A stretch of DNA of 64,000 bases from NCBI GenBank assembly GCA_003248655.1, contig QFPM01000011.1:105771-169770 (forward strand). Reading direction: 5' to 3'. This stretch comes from Microbacterium sp. (lineage in GTDB: Bacteria; Actinomycetota; Actinomycetes; Actinomycetales; Microbacteriaceae). Made by a program: the position numbers and the translations under genes. The notes beneath the pieces were generated by a model. That model made no database searches. It had not been told where the DNA came from and saw only the letters and a program-made list of their open reading frames with translations. The stretch's first letter is position 1. Each line of letters begins with the position of its first letter. This document shows, one piece after another, positions 1 to 8,719 of the stretch.

Positions 1-392
1 ACCCCGCCGAAGCGAAGTCGTGCGAATGGCAGGCGGCCGCGAACGGGATGGTCGGGCTCGAGTCGGCCCTCCGCGTCGTGCAGCAGGCCGTCGTCGACAC
101 GGGCCTGCTCACGTGGGACGACGTCGCGCGCGTCATGTCGACGGCCCCGGCGCGCATCGGACGGCTCGAGGATGCCGGCACGGGCCTGGTCGCCGGTGCG
201 CCGGCATCCCTCACCCTCTACGACCCCGCCCCCGTGCGCACGTTCGCCCGGGGCGACCTGCGCGGGCTGAGCGTGAACTCGCCCTACCTCGGGCGCGAGC
301 TTCCCGGTGAGGTGCGCTGGACGTTTTTCCGTGGTCGCCCGACGGTCGCGGACGGCGTGCTCGCCGCGTCGATGACGGAGAACGGCGCATGA
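1..392 (+). CDS. pyrC: Dihydroorotase, C-terminal part (5' end outside window)
   Basis: The reading frame is open from base 3 and gives the last 129 residues of an amidohydrolase-family dihydroorotase, the zinc enzyme that closes carbamoyl-aspartate to dihydroorotate in UMP synthesis. The stretch [16 protein letters not shown] near the left edge is the conserved C-terminal region of the family. The metal-binding HxH and catalytic residues lie upstream of the window. The stop codon overlaps the next start as ATGA, so the genes are translationally coupled. Identity is supported by sequence and by carAB and pyrF downstream. Confidence 0.93.
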   Translation, partial: PAEAKSCEWQAAANGMVGLESALRVVQQAVVDTGLLTWDDVARVMSTAPARIGRLEDAGTGLVAGAPASLTLYDPAPVRTFARGDLRGLSVNSPYLGRELPGEVRWTFFRGRPTVADGVLAASMTENGA

Positions 393-919
393 CCCGCGAA
401 GTCGCGCTCCTGATCATGGTCGCGCTTGCGCTCGTGCTGATCGTGCTCGGCGCGTTCGCGTGGGCGAAGCGCCGTCGTCGCGATTCAGGCCTGCGGGCGC
501 CCCTCGGGGATATTCCGGCGGATGCCGTGACGACCGCCGTCGCATCGGGCTTCTACGTCGCCACGACGCGCCGCGACGAGCCGCTCGAGCGGCTCGCCAT
601 CCGGGGGCTCGGCTTCCGCTCGCGCGCCGGCGTCACCGTCACCAACGCGGGTGTCGGCCTCGATCTCACGGGGGCGGCGAGCCTGTTCATCCCAATCGCC
701 GCGATCGACGGGGTCGACCTCGCGAGCGTCGCTATCGACCGCGCTGTGGAGCCGGGCGGTCTCGTGCGCCTGGCGTGGCGCGCCGACGGCTCGGAGCCCG
801 TGCCGGTCGACAGCTACCTGAGGCCGCAGGACACCTCGGCCCGCGCCCTCGCCGACGCGATCGCCGCCACGCTCGCACCCACGCACACGTCCACGACCCC
901 GACGGGAACCGACGCATGA
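389..919 (+). CDS. Single-pass membrane protein of the pyr operon (PH-like domain family)
   Basis: A 176-residue protein with one N-terminal hydrophobic helix (about residues 4-25), then an Arg-rich KRRRR stop-transfer segment that predicts a cytoplasmic remainder. The rest is a small beta-rich domain; actinobacterial proteins of this type are labelled PH-like. A gene of similar size and topology sits between pyrC and carA in mycobacteria (Rv1382 position), so the slot is conserved. It overlaps pyrC by four bases (ATGA) and carA by four bases (ATGA), so it is made with the pathway. Its function is unknown; a role in anchoring or tuning the carbamoyl phosphate enzymes would be speculation. Confidence 0.8.
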   Translation: MTREVALLIMVALALVLIVLGAFAWAKRRRRDSGLRAPLGDIPADAVTTAVASGFYVATTRRDEPLERLAIRGLGFRSRAGVTVTNAGVGLDLTGAASLFIPIAAIDGVDLASVAIDRAVEPGGLVRLAWRADGSEPVPVDSYLRPQDTSARALADAIAATLAPTHTSTTPTGTDA

Positions 920-2058
920 CCTTCCACACCGACCCGGCAGTGCTCGTCCTCGAGGACGGCTCGCGCCACCCCGGACGCGCCTACGGCGCCCGTGGCACGA
1001 CGCTTGGCGAAGTCGTGTTCGCCACCGGCATGACCGGCTACCAGGAGACCCTCACCGACCCGTCCTACGCGGGCCAGATCGTCCTCCAGACCGCGCCGCA
1101 CATCGGCAACACCGGCATGAACGGCGAAGACCCCGAGTCGCGTCGCATCTGGGTTGCCGGCTACATCGTCCGCGACCCCTCGCGGGTCGTGTCGAACTGG
1201 CGCGCCGACGAGTCGCTCGATGACGCCCTCATCCGCGACGGGATCGTCGGGATCTCGGGAATCGACACCCGCGCGATCACGCGCGTGCTGCGTTCGTCGG
1301 GCTCGATGCGCGGCGGCGTCTTCTCGGGAGGAGCGGCGGAGCTGGATGCCGAGGAGCAGCTACGCATCGTCCGCGAGGCGCCCGAGATGAGCGGTCGCAA
1401 CCTGTCGGCCGAGGTGTCGGTCGACTCGGTCGAGGTCACGCCCGCGGCGCCCGGTGTCGAGCGGATCGGCAATCTGGCCGTCCTTGACCTCGGCGTCAAG
1501 CAGGCGACGATCCTGAACCTCGCGGCGCGCGGTTTCGACGTGCACGTGCTCCCGCAGGACGTCACGATCGACGGCATCCGCGCGATCGACCCGGTCGCGG
1601 TGTTCTACTCGAACGGCCCCGGCGACCCCGCGGCATCCGGCGATCACGTTGCGCTGCTGAGGGCTGTGCTGGATGAGCGGCTGCCGTTCTTCGGCATCTG
1701 CTTCGGCAACCAGTTGCTCGGCCGCGCGCTCGGGTTCGGCACGTACAAGCTGCCGTTCGGCCACCGCGGGATCAACCAGCCCGTGCTCGACAAGCAGACC
1801 GGCCGCGTCGAGATCACGGCGCACAACCACGGCTTCGCCGTCGACGCGCCGCTCGAGGGTGAGGTCGAGAGCCCGAACGGGTACGGCCGCGTCGAGGTCA
1901 GCCACGTCGGCCTGAACGACAACGTCGTCGAGGGACTGCGTGCCCTCGACATCCCCGCGTTCAGCGTGCAGTACCACCCCGAGGCGGCGGCGGGACCGCA
2001 CGATGCGAACTACCTCTTCGACCGCTTCGCGGCGATGGTGAAGGAGAACCGTGCCTAA
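916..2058 (+). CDS. carA: Carbamoyl-phosphate synthase small subunit
   Basis: A 380-residue glutamine amidotransferase subunit that releases ammonia from glutamine and passes it to CarB for carbamoyl phosphate, feeding both pyrimidines and arginine. The N-terminal CPSase small-chain domain covers about residues 8-140. The class I GATase domain follows, with nucleophile C262 in GICFGNQ and H354/E356 in QYHPEA. The start at 916 (ATG) is set by the ATGA overlap with the preceding gene and by family length; an in-frame extension upstream has no family similarity. It overlaps carB by 8 bases. Confidence 0.96.
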   Translation: MTFHTDPAVLVLEDGSRHPGRAYGARGTTLGEVVFATGMTGYQETLTDPSYAGQIVLQTAPHIGNTGMNGEDPESRRIWVAGYIVRDPSRVVSNWRADESLDDALIRDGIVGISGIDTRAITRVLRSSGSMRGGVFSGGAAELDAEEQLRIVREAPEMSGRNLSAEVSVDSVEVTPAAPGVERIGNLAVLDLGVKQATILNLAARGFDVHVLPQDVTIDGIRAIDPVAVFYSNGPGDPAASGDHVALLRAVLDERLPFFGICFGNQLLGRALGFGTYKLPFGHRGINQPVLDKQTGRVEITAHNHGFAVDAPLEGEVESPNGYGRVEVSHVGLNDNVVEGLRALDIPAFSVQYHPEAAAGPHDANYLFDRFAAMVKENRA

Positions 2059-5000
2059 GCGCGACGACATCCACAGCGTCCTCGTCATCGGGTCCGGCCC
2101 GATCGTCATCGGCCAGGCGTGCGAGTTCGACTACTCGGGCACGCAGGCCTGCCGCGTGCTCCGCGAAGAGGGCGTCCGCGTCATCCTCGTGAACTCCAAC
2201 CCGGCCACGATCATGACCGACCCCGACTTCGCCGACGCGACCTACATCGAGCCCATCACGCCCGAGGTCATCGAGACGATCATCGCGAAGGAGAAGCCGG
2301 ATGCCATCCTGCCGACCCTCGGCGGGCAGACGGCCCTCAACGCCGCGATGGCACTGCACGAGCAGGGCATTCTGGAGAAGTACGGCGTCGAGCTGATCGG
2401 CGCGAAAGTCGACGCGATCCGCAAGGGCGAGGATCGTCAGATCTTCAAGCAGCTCGTGCTGGATGCCGGGGCGGATGTCGCCCGCTCGGTCATCGCGCAC
2501 ACGATGGACGACCTGCTCGCCGGCGCCGCCGAGCTCGGCTACCCGCTCGTGGTCCGTCCGTCGTTCACGATGGGCGGGCTCGGCTCGGGCTTCGCGTACG
2601 ACGAAGAGGATCTCCGCCGCATCGGCGGCGCGGGCCTGCGCGACTCGCCGACGACCGAGGTGCTCCTCGAGGAGTCGATCCTCGGCTGGAAGGAGTACGA
2701 GCTCGAGCTCATGCGCGACACGTCCGACAACACGGTCGTCGTGTGCTCGATCGAGAACGTCGACCCCGTCGGCGTGCACACGGGCGACTCGATCACGGTC
2801 GCGCCTGCCCTCACCCTCACCGACCGCGAGTACCAGAAGCTCCGCGACATCGGCATTGACATCATCCGCGCTGTCGGCGTCGACACCGGCGGCTGCAACA
2901 TCCAGTTCGCCGTCGATCCGGCGACCGGGCGCATCATCGTCATCGAGATGAACCCGCGCGTGTCGCGCTCGTCGGCGCTCGCGTCGAAGGCGACGGGCTT
3001 CCCGATCGCGAAGCTCGCCGCGAAGCTCGCGATCGGCTACCGCCTCGACGAGGTACCCAACGACATCACGCGGGCGACGCCGGCGAGCTTCGAGCCGACC
3101 CTCGACTACGTTGTCGTCAAGGTGCCGCGGTTCAACTTCGAGAAGTTCCCGAACGCCGACACGACGCTGACTACAACCATGAAATCGGTCGGCGAGGCGA
3201 TGGCCATCGGCCGCAACTACGCGACGGCGCTGCAGAAGGCGTTGCGATCGCTCGAGAAGCGTGGATCGTCGTTCCACTGGGGTCCGGAGGATCGTTCCGT
3301 CGACGAACTGCTCGAGATCGCGAAGAAGCCCACCGACGGCCGCATCGTCGTACTGCAGCAGGCGATGCGCCTGGGCGCGACGACCCTGCAGGCGTTCGAG
3401 GCCACGAAGATCGACCCCTGGTTCCTCGACCAGATCGCGCTCATCAACGAGGTCGCCGCCTTCGTGAAAGAGGCTTCCGAGTTGGATGCCGAGGTCATCC
3501 GCATCGCGAAGGAGCACGGCTTCTCGGATGCCCAGCTCGCGCAGCTGCGCGGCGTCACCGAGGCGGAGATCCGCGGCATCCGCTACGCGTTCGGCGTCCG
3601 CCCGGTCTACAAGACGGTCGACACCTGTGCGGGAGAGTTCCCGGCGCTCACGCCCTACCACTACTCGAGCTACGACCGAGAGACCGAGGTGACACCCTCC
3701 GAGCGCACGAAGGTCGTCATCATCGGCTCGGGCCCCAACCGCATCGGGCAGGGCGTCGAGTTCGACTACTCGTGCGTGCACGCGTCGTTCGCGCTGTCGG
3801 ATGCCGGCTACGAGACGATCATGGTCAACTGCAACCCCGAGACCGTCTCGACCGACTACGACACGAGCGATCGGCTCTACTTCGAGCCGCTGACCCTCGA
3901 GGACGTCCTCGAGGTCCTGCATGCAGAGAGCGCGTCGGGCACCATCCTCGGCGTCGTCTGCCAGCTCGGCGGCCAGACCCCGCTGGGGCTTGCGAAGGGC
4001 ATCGAGGATGCCGGATACACGATCCTCGGCACGTCGCCCGCTGCCATCGACATCGCCGAGGAGCGCGAGCTCTTCTCGCAGCTGCTCGACCGCGCCGGGC
4101 TCGTCGCGCCGCGGCACGACACCGCGATCGATGAGGCCGGCGCCGTCGCGATCGCGGAGGAGATCGGGTACCCCGTGCTGGTGCGCCCGAGCTTCGTGCT
4201 CGGCGGGCGCGGCATGGAGATCGTCTACGACACCGAGAGCCTGCGCGACTACTTCGTGCGCACGGCCGGTGAGGTCGTCATCGAAGAGGGCAAGCCGCTG
4301 CTCGTCGACCGCTTCCTCGACGACGCCGTGGAACTCGACGTCGACGCGCTCTACGACGGTCACGAACTGTACATCGGCGGCGTGATGGAGCACCTCGAAG
4401 AGGCCGGCATCCACTCCGGCGACTCGTCGTGCACCCTGCCGCCGATCTCGCTCGGGCGCACCGAGATCGATCGCGTGCGCCAGGCGACCCTGGCGATCGC
4501 CGAGGGCGTGGGCGTGCGGGGCTTGCTGAACGTCCAGTTCGCCGTGTCGGCGGGCGTGCTCTACGTCATCGAGGCGAACCCCCGCGCGAGCCGCACGGTG
4601 CCGTTCGTGTCGAAGGCCCTCGGCATCCCGCTCGCGAAAGCCGCCTCGCGGATCATGGCGGGCGCCACGATCGCGGATCTCAAGGCCGAGGGGCTGCTCC
4701 CGGCGCAGGACGGCTCGCGCGTGCCGCTCGACTCGCCCGTCGCCGTCAAGGAGGCCGTGCTGCCGTTCAAGCGGTTCCGCACCGCCGACGGGCACACCGT
4801 CGACTCGGTGCTCGGCCCCGAGATGCGCTCGACCGGCGAGGTCATGGGCATCGACCGGGACTTCCCGACGGCGTTCGCGAAGTCGCAGGCCGCGGCCTAC
4901 GGCGGGATGCCGACGAGTGGAACCGTGTTCCTCTCGGTCGCCGACGACGACAAGCGCGCCGTCATCCTGCCCGCGCACCGGTTGCAGGAGCTCGGCTTCC

Positions 5001-5347
5001 GCATCACCGCGACCGAGGGAACGGCCGAGATCCTCTCGCGCAACGGCATCCGCGTCGACGTCGTGAACAAGTACTCCGCGACGCAGGAGACGGGGGAGCG
5101 CAACGTCGTCGACCTCATCAACGCGGGCGAGATCGACATCGTCGTGAACACGCCGTCGGGCGGGATCGCGCGCGCCGACGGATACGAGATCCGGGCGGCG
5201 GCGGTCGCCGCCGACAAGGCCCTCTTCACGACGATGGCGGTCCTCGGGGCGGCGGTCAGCGCCCTTCCGGTCCTGCGTGAGGGCTTCGCCGTGCGGAGTC
5301 TGCAGGAGTACGCCGAGGATCGCGCCGCCGCAAAGGCGGCCCTGTGA
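2051..5347 (+). CDS. carB: Carbamoyl-phosphate synthase large subunit
   Basis: A 1098-residue protein that makes carbamoyl phosphate from bicarbonate, ammonia and two ATP. It shows the internal duplication of the family: each half opens with a GSGP...GQ..EFDYS segment (about residues 14-35 and 556-580) followed by an ATP-grasp domain, with an oligomerisation domain between them and an MGS-like allosteric domain in about the last 150 residues. The start is GTG, 8 bases inside carA. The stop overlaps the GTG of pyrF (GTGA). Length and motifs are ordinary for actinobacteria. Confidence 0.98.
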   Translation: MPKRDDIHSVLVIGSGPIVIGQACEFDYSGTQACRVLREEGVRVILVNSNPATIMTDPDFADATYIEPITPEVIETIIAKEKPDAILPTLGGQTALNAAMALHEQGILEKYGVELIGAKVDAIRKGEDRQIFKQLVLDAGADVARSVIAHTMDDLLAGAAELGYPLVVRPSFTMGGLGSGFAYDEEDLRRIGGAGLRDSPTTEVLLEESILGWKEYELELMRDTSDNTVVVCSIENVDPVGVHTGDSITVAPALTLTDREYQKLRDIGIDIIRAVGVDTGGCNIQFAVDPATGRIIVIEMNPRVSRSSALASKATGFPIAKLAAKLAIGYRLDEVPNDITRATPASFEPTLDYVVVKVPRFNFEKFPNADTTLTTTMKSVGEAMAIGRNYATALQKALRSLEKRGSSFHWGPEDRSVDELLEIAKKPTDGRIVVLQQAMRLGATTLQAFEATKIDPWFLDQIALINEVAAFVKEASELDAEVIRIAKEHGFSDAQLAQLRGVTEAEIRGIRYAFGVRPVYKTVDTCAGEFPALTPYHYSSYDRETEVTPSERTKVVIIGSGPNRIGQGVEFDYSCVHASFALSDAGYETIMVNCNPETVSTDYDTSDRLYFEPLTLEDVLEVLHAESASGTILGVVCQLGGQTPLGLAKGIEDAGYTILGTSPAAIDIAEERELFSQLLDRAGLVAPRHDTAIDEAGAVAIAEEIGYPVLVRPSFVLGGRGMEIVYDTESLRDYFVRTAGEVVIEEGKPLLVDRFLDDAVELDVDALYDGHELYIGGVMEHLEEAGIHSGDSSCTLPPISLGRTEIDRVRQATLAIAEGVGVRGLLNVQFAVSAGVLYVIEANPRASRTVPFVSKALGIPLAKAASRIMAGATIADLKAEGLLPAQDGSRVPLDSPVAVKEAVLPFKRFRTADGHTVDSVLGPEMRSTGEVMGIDRDFPTAFAKSQAAAYGGMPTSGTVFLSVADDDKRAVILPAHRLQELGFRITATEGTAEILSRNGIRVDVVNKYSATQETGERNVVDLINAGEIDIVVNTPSGGIARADGYEIRAAAVAADKALFTTMAVLGAAVSALPVLREGFAVRSLQEYAEDRAAAKAAL

Positions 5348-6183
5348 CGACGTTCGGTCAGCGGCTGCGCCTGGCGCTCGACGCACACGGACCGCTGTGC
5401 GTCGGCATCGACCCGCACGAGGGCCTCGTTCGCGCGTGGGGGCTCGAGGCCACGGCATCCGGCGTCCGTGAGTTCGGCCTGCGCACCGTCGAGGCCGCGG
5501 CCGGCCGGGTCGGCATCGTCAAGCCACAGGTCGCCTTCTTCGAGCGATTCGGCTCGGCGGGCTTCGCCGCGCTCGAGGATGTCATGGCGGCCGCGCGCGC
5601 CGCGGGGATGATCGTGATCGCGGATGCCAAGCGCGGCGACATCGGCACGACGATGGAGGGCTACGCGGCCGCGTGGTTGCAGCCCGGATCGCCGCTCGAA
5701 TGCGATGCGGTGACTCTCAGCCCGTACCTCGGTGCCGACTCGCTGCACCCCGCCCTGTCGACCGCGCTGCAGCACGACAAGGGCGCGTTCGTGCTCGCCG
5801 CGACGAGCAACCCCGAGGCGGCCGCCGTGCAGCGCGCCGCCGACAACGACGGCGAGAGTGTCGCCGAAGCCATCGCGCACGACGTCGCAGCGCGCAACAT
5901 CGGCGCTCCCGGCTCGCTTGGCTCGCTCGGACTCGTCGTCGGGGCGACCGTCGACCGCCGCTCGTTCGGACTCAGCGACGTCGTCCTCGCCGGCACCCCG
6001 ATCCTCGCGCCCGGATTCGGCGCCCAGGGCGCGGAGCCGGCCGACCTCGACCGGCTCTTCGGGTACGTCGCCTCACAGGTGATCGCGAGCGAGAGTCGCA
6101 GCATCCTTTCGGCGGGTCCGGATCGGCTCGCGGCGAGAGTCGTCGAGCGCGCCGACCTGTACCGTAGAAAGTCCGATGGCTGA
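5344..6183 (+). CDS. pyrF: Orotidine 5'-phosphate decarboxylase (type 2)
   Basis: A 279-residue decarboxylase converting OMP to UMP, the last step of UMP synthesis. The catalytic signature [10 protein letters not shown] (lysine K96) identifies the longer actinobacterial type 2 OMP decarboxylase subfamily. It begins with GTG in a GTGA overlap with the carB stop and runs 8 bases into gmk. pyrD and pyrE are not in the window. Confidence 0.96.
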   Translation: MTTFGQRLRLALDAHGPLCVGIDPHEGLVRAWGLEATASGVREFGLRTVEAAAGRVGIVKPQVAFFERFGSAGFAALEDVMAAARAAGMIVIADAKRGDIGTTMEGYAAAWLQPGSPLECDAVTLSPYLGADSLHPALSTALQHDKGAFVLAATSNPEAAAVQRAADNDGESVAEAIAHDVAARNIGAPGSLGSLGLVVGATVDRRSFGLSDVVLAGTPILAPGFGAQGAEPADLDRLFGYVASQVIASESRSILSAGPDRLAARVVERADLYRRKSDG

Positions 6184-7072
6184 CTCACGCACACCCCCCG
6201 ACGTCGACCGCGTCGCCGCGTCGCGGCGCGCGGTTGCCGCCCGCCGCGAGCGCGCGGCACTCAAGCACGATGTCACGATGCGCGTCCTCACCCCGCAGGA
6301 GCTGTTGCAGCGCGCGTGGGACGACCCCGACTCGCCCGCCGCGGCTATGCGCATCACCGAGTACCTCACGGCGCTCCCCGCGATCGGTGTGGGCAAGCGC
6401 GACCGCCTTCTCGCCGAGCTCGAGATCTCGCCCGTCAAGCGGCTCGGCGGCCTCGGTGCGCGCCAGCGCGTGGCCCTCAAGAACTGGCTCGACGAGCGGT
6501 TCCCGCCGCGCGCCGCGCGGACCGGGCGCTCCCGTCTCGTGGTGCTCGCCGGCCCCACCGCCGTCGGGAAAGGCACGGTCGCCGCGCACATCAAGGCGCA
6601 TCACCCCGAGATCCATCTCTCGGTGTCGGCGACGACGCGGCCGCCGCGGCCGGGTGAGACCGACGGCGAGCACTACTTCTTCGTCGACGACTCGGAGTTC
6701 GATCGGCTCATCGCCGACGGCGAGCTCCTCGAGCACGCGACCGTGCACAACAAGTACCGGTACGGCACCCCGAAGGCGCCGATCGATCGTGCTCTCGCCG
6801 AAGGGCGCACCGTGCTCCTCGAGATCGATCTGCAGGGCGCGCGCCAGGTGCGCGCGGCCGCTCCCGATGCGACGCTGGTCTTCCTGCTGCCGCCGAGCTG
6901 GGACGAGCTCGTCCAGCGACTCGTCGGGCGCGGCACCGAGAACGCCGAAGAGCGCACGCGCCGCCTCAAGACGGCGAAGGTCGAGCTCGCCTCACAGGGC
7001 GAGTTCGACTACCGCGTCGTCAACGACGACGTCGCCCGCGCGGCGGCAGAGGTCGCCGCGCTCGCGCGCTGA
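6176..7072 (+). CDS. gmk: Guanylate kinase with N-terminal actinobacterial IHF (mIHF) domain
   Basis: A 298-residue fusion. Residues about 10-110 match the nucleoid protein mIHF of actinobacteria: a basic Arg/Ala-rich start, a helix-two-turn-helix region and the hallmark [19 protein letters not shown]. In mycobacteria mihF is a separate gene directly before gmk. Residues about 120-298 are guanylate kinase (GMP + ATP to GDP + ADP) with P-loop [10 protein letters not shown] (125-134) and the GMP-binding [11 protein letters not shown] segment. The ATG lies 8 bases inside pyrF, which fixes the long start: the DNA-binding part is translated as one piece with the kinase. Both functions look intact; dual activity is inferred. 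Confidence 0.93.
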   Translation: MADSRTPPDVDRVAASRRAVAARRERAALKHDVTMRVLTPQELLQRAWDDPDSPAAAMRITEYLTALPAIGVGKRDRLLAELEISPVKRLGGLGARQRVALKNWLDERFPPRAARTGRSRLVVLAGPTAVGKGTVAAHIKAHHPEIHLSVSATTRPPRPGETDGEHYFFVDDSEFDRLIADGELLEHATVHNKYRYGTPKAPIDRALAEGRTVLLEIDLQGARQVRAAAPDATLVFLLPPSWDELVQRLVGRGTENAEERTRRLKTAKVELASQGEFDYRVVNDDVARAAAEVAALAR

Positions 7073-7078
7073 TAGAAT
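7073..7078 (+). promoter_or_regulatory. -10 element TAGAAT for rpoZ
   Basis: TAGAAT follows the gmk stop codon directly (TGATAGAAT). Transcription from it would begin near 7085 and give rpoZ a leader of about 60 bases that includes the hairpin at 7083-7111. No clear -35 was seen. Confidence 0.5.
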
Positions 7079-7082
7079 GGCC

Positions 7083-7111
7083 GGATGCCGTGGCGCCGAG
7101 CGCCGGCATCC
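7083..7111 (+). promoter_or_regulatory. Hairpin in the rpoZ leader
   Basis: Arms GGATGCC (7083-7089) and GGCATCC (7105-7111) enclose a second GGCGC/GCGCC pairing. There is no T-tract. It may end part of the gmk transcription or act in the rpoZ leader. The outer arms are the two orientations of the 7-mer repeated throughout the window. Confidence 0.45.
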
Positions 7112-7146
7112 TCGACTTCACACCCATCCGATCCTGGAGGTTCACC

Positions 7147-7401
7147 ATGGCCGCACGTGACAAGGGCATCATCGACCCGCCCATCGACGCGCTGCTCGAC
7201 AAGGTCGACTCGAAGTACCAGCTCGTGATCTACGCGTCCAAGCGGGCGCGCCAGATCAACGACTACTACTCCGACCTGCACGAGGGAAACCTCTTCGACA
7301 ACGTCGGACCGCTCGTCGACTCGTCGGTCGAAGACAAGCCGCTGACGATCGCGCTGCACGAGATCCACGAAGACAAGCTGCGCCTGCGTCACGTCGAGTG
7401 A
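7147..7401 (+). CDS. rpoZ: DNA-directed RNA polymerase omega subunit
   Basis: An 84-residue omega subunit that helps assemble and stabilise RNA polymerase around beta-prime. The [18 protein letters not shown] opening and [11 protein letters not shown] segment are typical of actinobacterial omega. The ATG at 7147 is chosen because GGAGG lies 7 bases upstream; an in-frame GTG at 7090 would add 19 residues with no family match and no ribosome site. The gmk-rpoZ order is conserved in actinobacteria. coaBC, which sits between rpoZ and metK in mycobacteria, is absent here. Confidence 0.95.
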   Translation: MAARDKGIIDPPIDALLDKVDSKYQLVIYASKRARQINDYYSDLHEGNLFDNVGPLVDSSVEDKPLTIALHEIHEDKLRLRHVE

Positions 7402-7406
7402 TTCTC

Positions 7407-7437
7407 CCGCCACGGGTCGCATGACCCTGTGTGGCGG
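7407..7437 (+). terminator. Stem-loop after rpoZ
   Basis: CCGCCAC (7407-7413) pairs with GTGGCGG (7431-7437), with an inner GGGTC/GACCC pairing, 5 bases after the rpoZ stop. It lacks a clear T-tract; probably the first of two tandem terminator hairpins. Confidence 0.55.
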
Positions 7438-7441
7438 CATC

Positions 7442-7489
7442 CATGCCCGCGCTTCCCGCAATGTCGGGGGACGCGGGCATGATTGTTTC
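7442..7489 (+). terminator. Intrinsic terminator between rpoZ and metK
   Basis: A perfect 10-base stem CATGCCCGCG (7442-7451) / CGCGGGCATG (7472-7481) followed by ATTGTTT. This is the best rho-independent terminator candidate after rpoZ. It ends 30 bases before the metK start, so a role in a metK leader cannot be excluded. Confidence 0.6.
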
Positions 7490-7518
7490 CGTATCCGTCG
7501 AACCTTGAGGAGAGCCCG

Positions 7519-8712
7519 ATGAGCGGCCTGCGCCTGTTCACGTCCGAGTCCGTCACCGAGGGGCACCCGGACAAGATCTGCGACCAGATCTCCGACTCGA
7601 TCCTCGACGCGCTGCTCGCCGTCGACCGAGGTAGCCGCGTCGCCGTCGAGACGCTCGTGACGACCGGTCTCGTGCACGTCGCGGGCGAGGTGCGCACCGA
7701 CGGCTACGTCGACATTCCCGGGATCGTCCGCGGCGTCGTCAACCGCATCGGCTACACCTCCAGCGAGACCGGCTTCGACGGCGACTCGTGCGGCGTCACG
7801 GTGTCGATCGGGGAGCAGTCCGGTGACATCGCGGCGGGTGTCGACACGGCGATCGAGCACCGCGAGGGCGGGTCCTCCGACCCGATCTCGGCGCTCGGCG
7901 CGGGCGATCAGGGCATCATGTTCGGCTATGCCACGACCGAGACCCCGCAGCTCATGCCGATGGCGATCTGGACGGCGCACCGACTCGCCGAGCGGCTCAC
8001 GGATGCCCGCCGGTCGGGCGCGCTCGGATTCCTCCGGCCCGACGGCAAGACGCAGGTCACGCTCGGCTACGACGGCGCCGTGCCGCGCACCGTCGACACG
8101 GTCGTGCTCTCGACGCAGCACAACCCCGACATCTCCCTGCCCGCGCTGCGCGCCGCGGTGCAGGCCGAGGTCATCGACCCGGTGCTCGCCACGACAGGAC
8201 TCGACGTCTCGGGCGTGCGGTACGTCATCAACCCCGCCGGCCCGTTCGTGACGGGCGGTCCGAAGGGCGATGCGGGCCTCACGGGGCGCAAGATCATCAT
8301 CGACACCTACGGCGGCGCGTCACGGCACGGTGGGGGCGCCTTCAGTGGCAAAGACCCGTCCAAGGTCGACCGCTCGGCCGCGTACGCGATGCGCTGGGTC
8401 GCGAAGAACGCGGTGGCGGCGGGGCTCGCCGAGCGGCTCGAGGTGCAGGTCGCGTATGCGATCGGTCGCGCAGAGCCGGTCGGGCTCTACGTCGAGACAT
8501 TTGGCACGGGGAACGTGTCCGATGAGACGATCACGGCGGCGATCCGCGAGGTGTTCGACCTGCGCCCGCAGGCGATCATCGACTCGCTCGATCTGCTCCG
8601 CCCGATCTACGCCCAGACGGCCGCGTACGGCCACTTCGGCCGCGAACTGCCCGACTTCACGTGGGAGCGCACCGACCGCGTCGACGAGCTGCGCGCCGCC
8701 GCCGGCCTCTGA
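7519..8712 (+). CDS. metK: S-adenosylmethionine synthetase
   Basis: A 397-residue enzyme making SAM from methionine and ATP. Signature motifs are present: [18 protein letters not shown] at the N-terminus (ATP/methionine site), [12 protein letters not shown] in the middle and [16 protein letters not shown] near residue 275. The ATG at 7519 sits behind a GAGGAGAG ribosome site (7507-7514); an in-frame ATG 12 codons upstream lacks one. It follows two hairpins and so probably has its own promoter, and lies 7 bases before priA. Confidence 0.97.
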   Translation: MSGLRLFTSESVTEGHPDKICDQISDSILDALLAVDRGSRVAVETLVTTGLVHVAGEVRTDGYVDIPGIVRGVVNRIGYTSSETGFDGDSCGVTVSIGEQSGDIAAGVDTAIEHREGGSSDPISALGAGDQGIMFGYATTETPQLMPMAIWTAHRLAERLTDARRSGALGFLRPDGKTQVTLGYDGAVPRTVDTVVLSTQHNPDISLPALRAAVQAEVIDPVLATTGLDVSGVRYVINPAGPFVTGGPKGDAGLTGRKIIIDTYGGASRHGGGAFSGKDPSKVDRSAAYAMRWVAKNAVAAGLAERLEVQVAYAIGRAEPVGLYVETFGTGNVSDETITAAIREVFDLRPQAIIDSLDLLRPIYAQTAAYGHFGRELPDFTWERTDRVDELRAAAGL

Positions 8713-8719
8713 CCTCGCG

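Noticed and set aside
1961..5458. A very long open frame antisense to carB (over 1100 codons)
   Set aside because: It is the complement of a high-G+C gene with biased third positions. Composition is Arg/Asp/Leu-rich with no domain, and carB is complete on the other strand.
7090..7146. Longer RpoZ starting at GTG 7090
   Set aside because: The extra 19 residues do not match omega subunits, and the ATG at 7147 has a strong GGAGG site.
7402..7518. SAM riboswitch ahead of metK
   Set aside because: The two hairpins are simple stems and I cannot find the conserved cores of SAM-I, SAM-II or SAM-IV classes.
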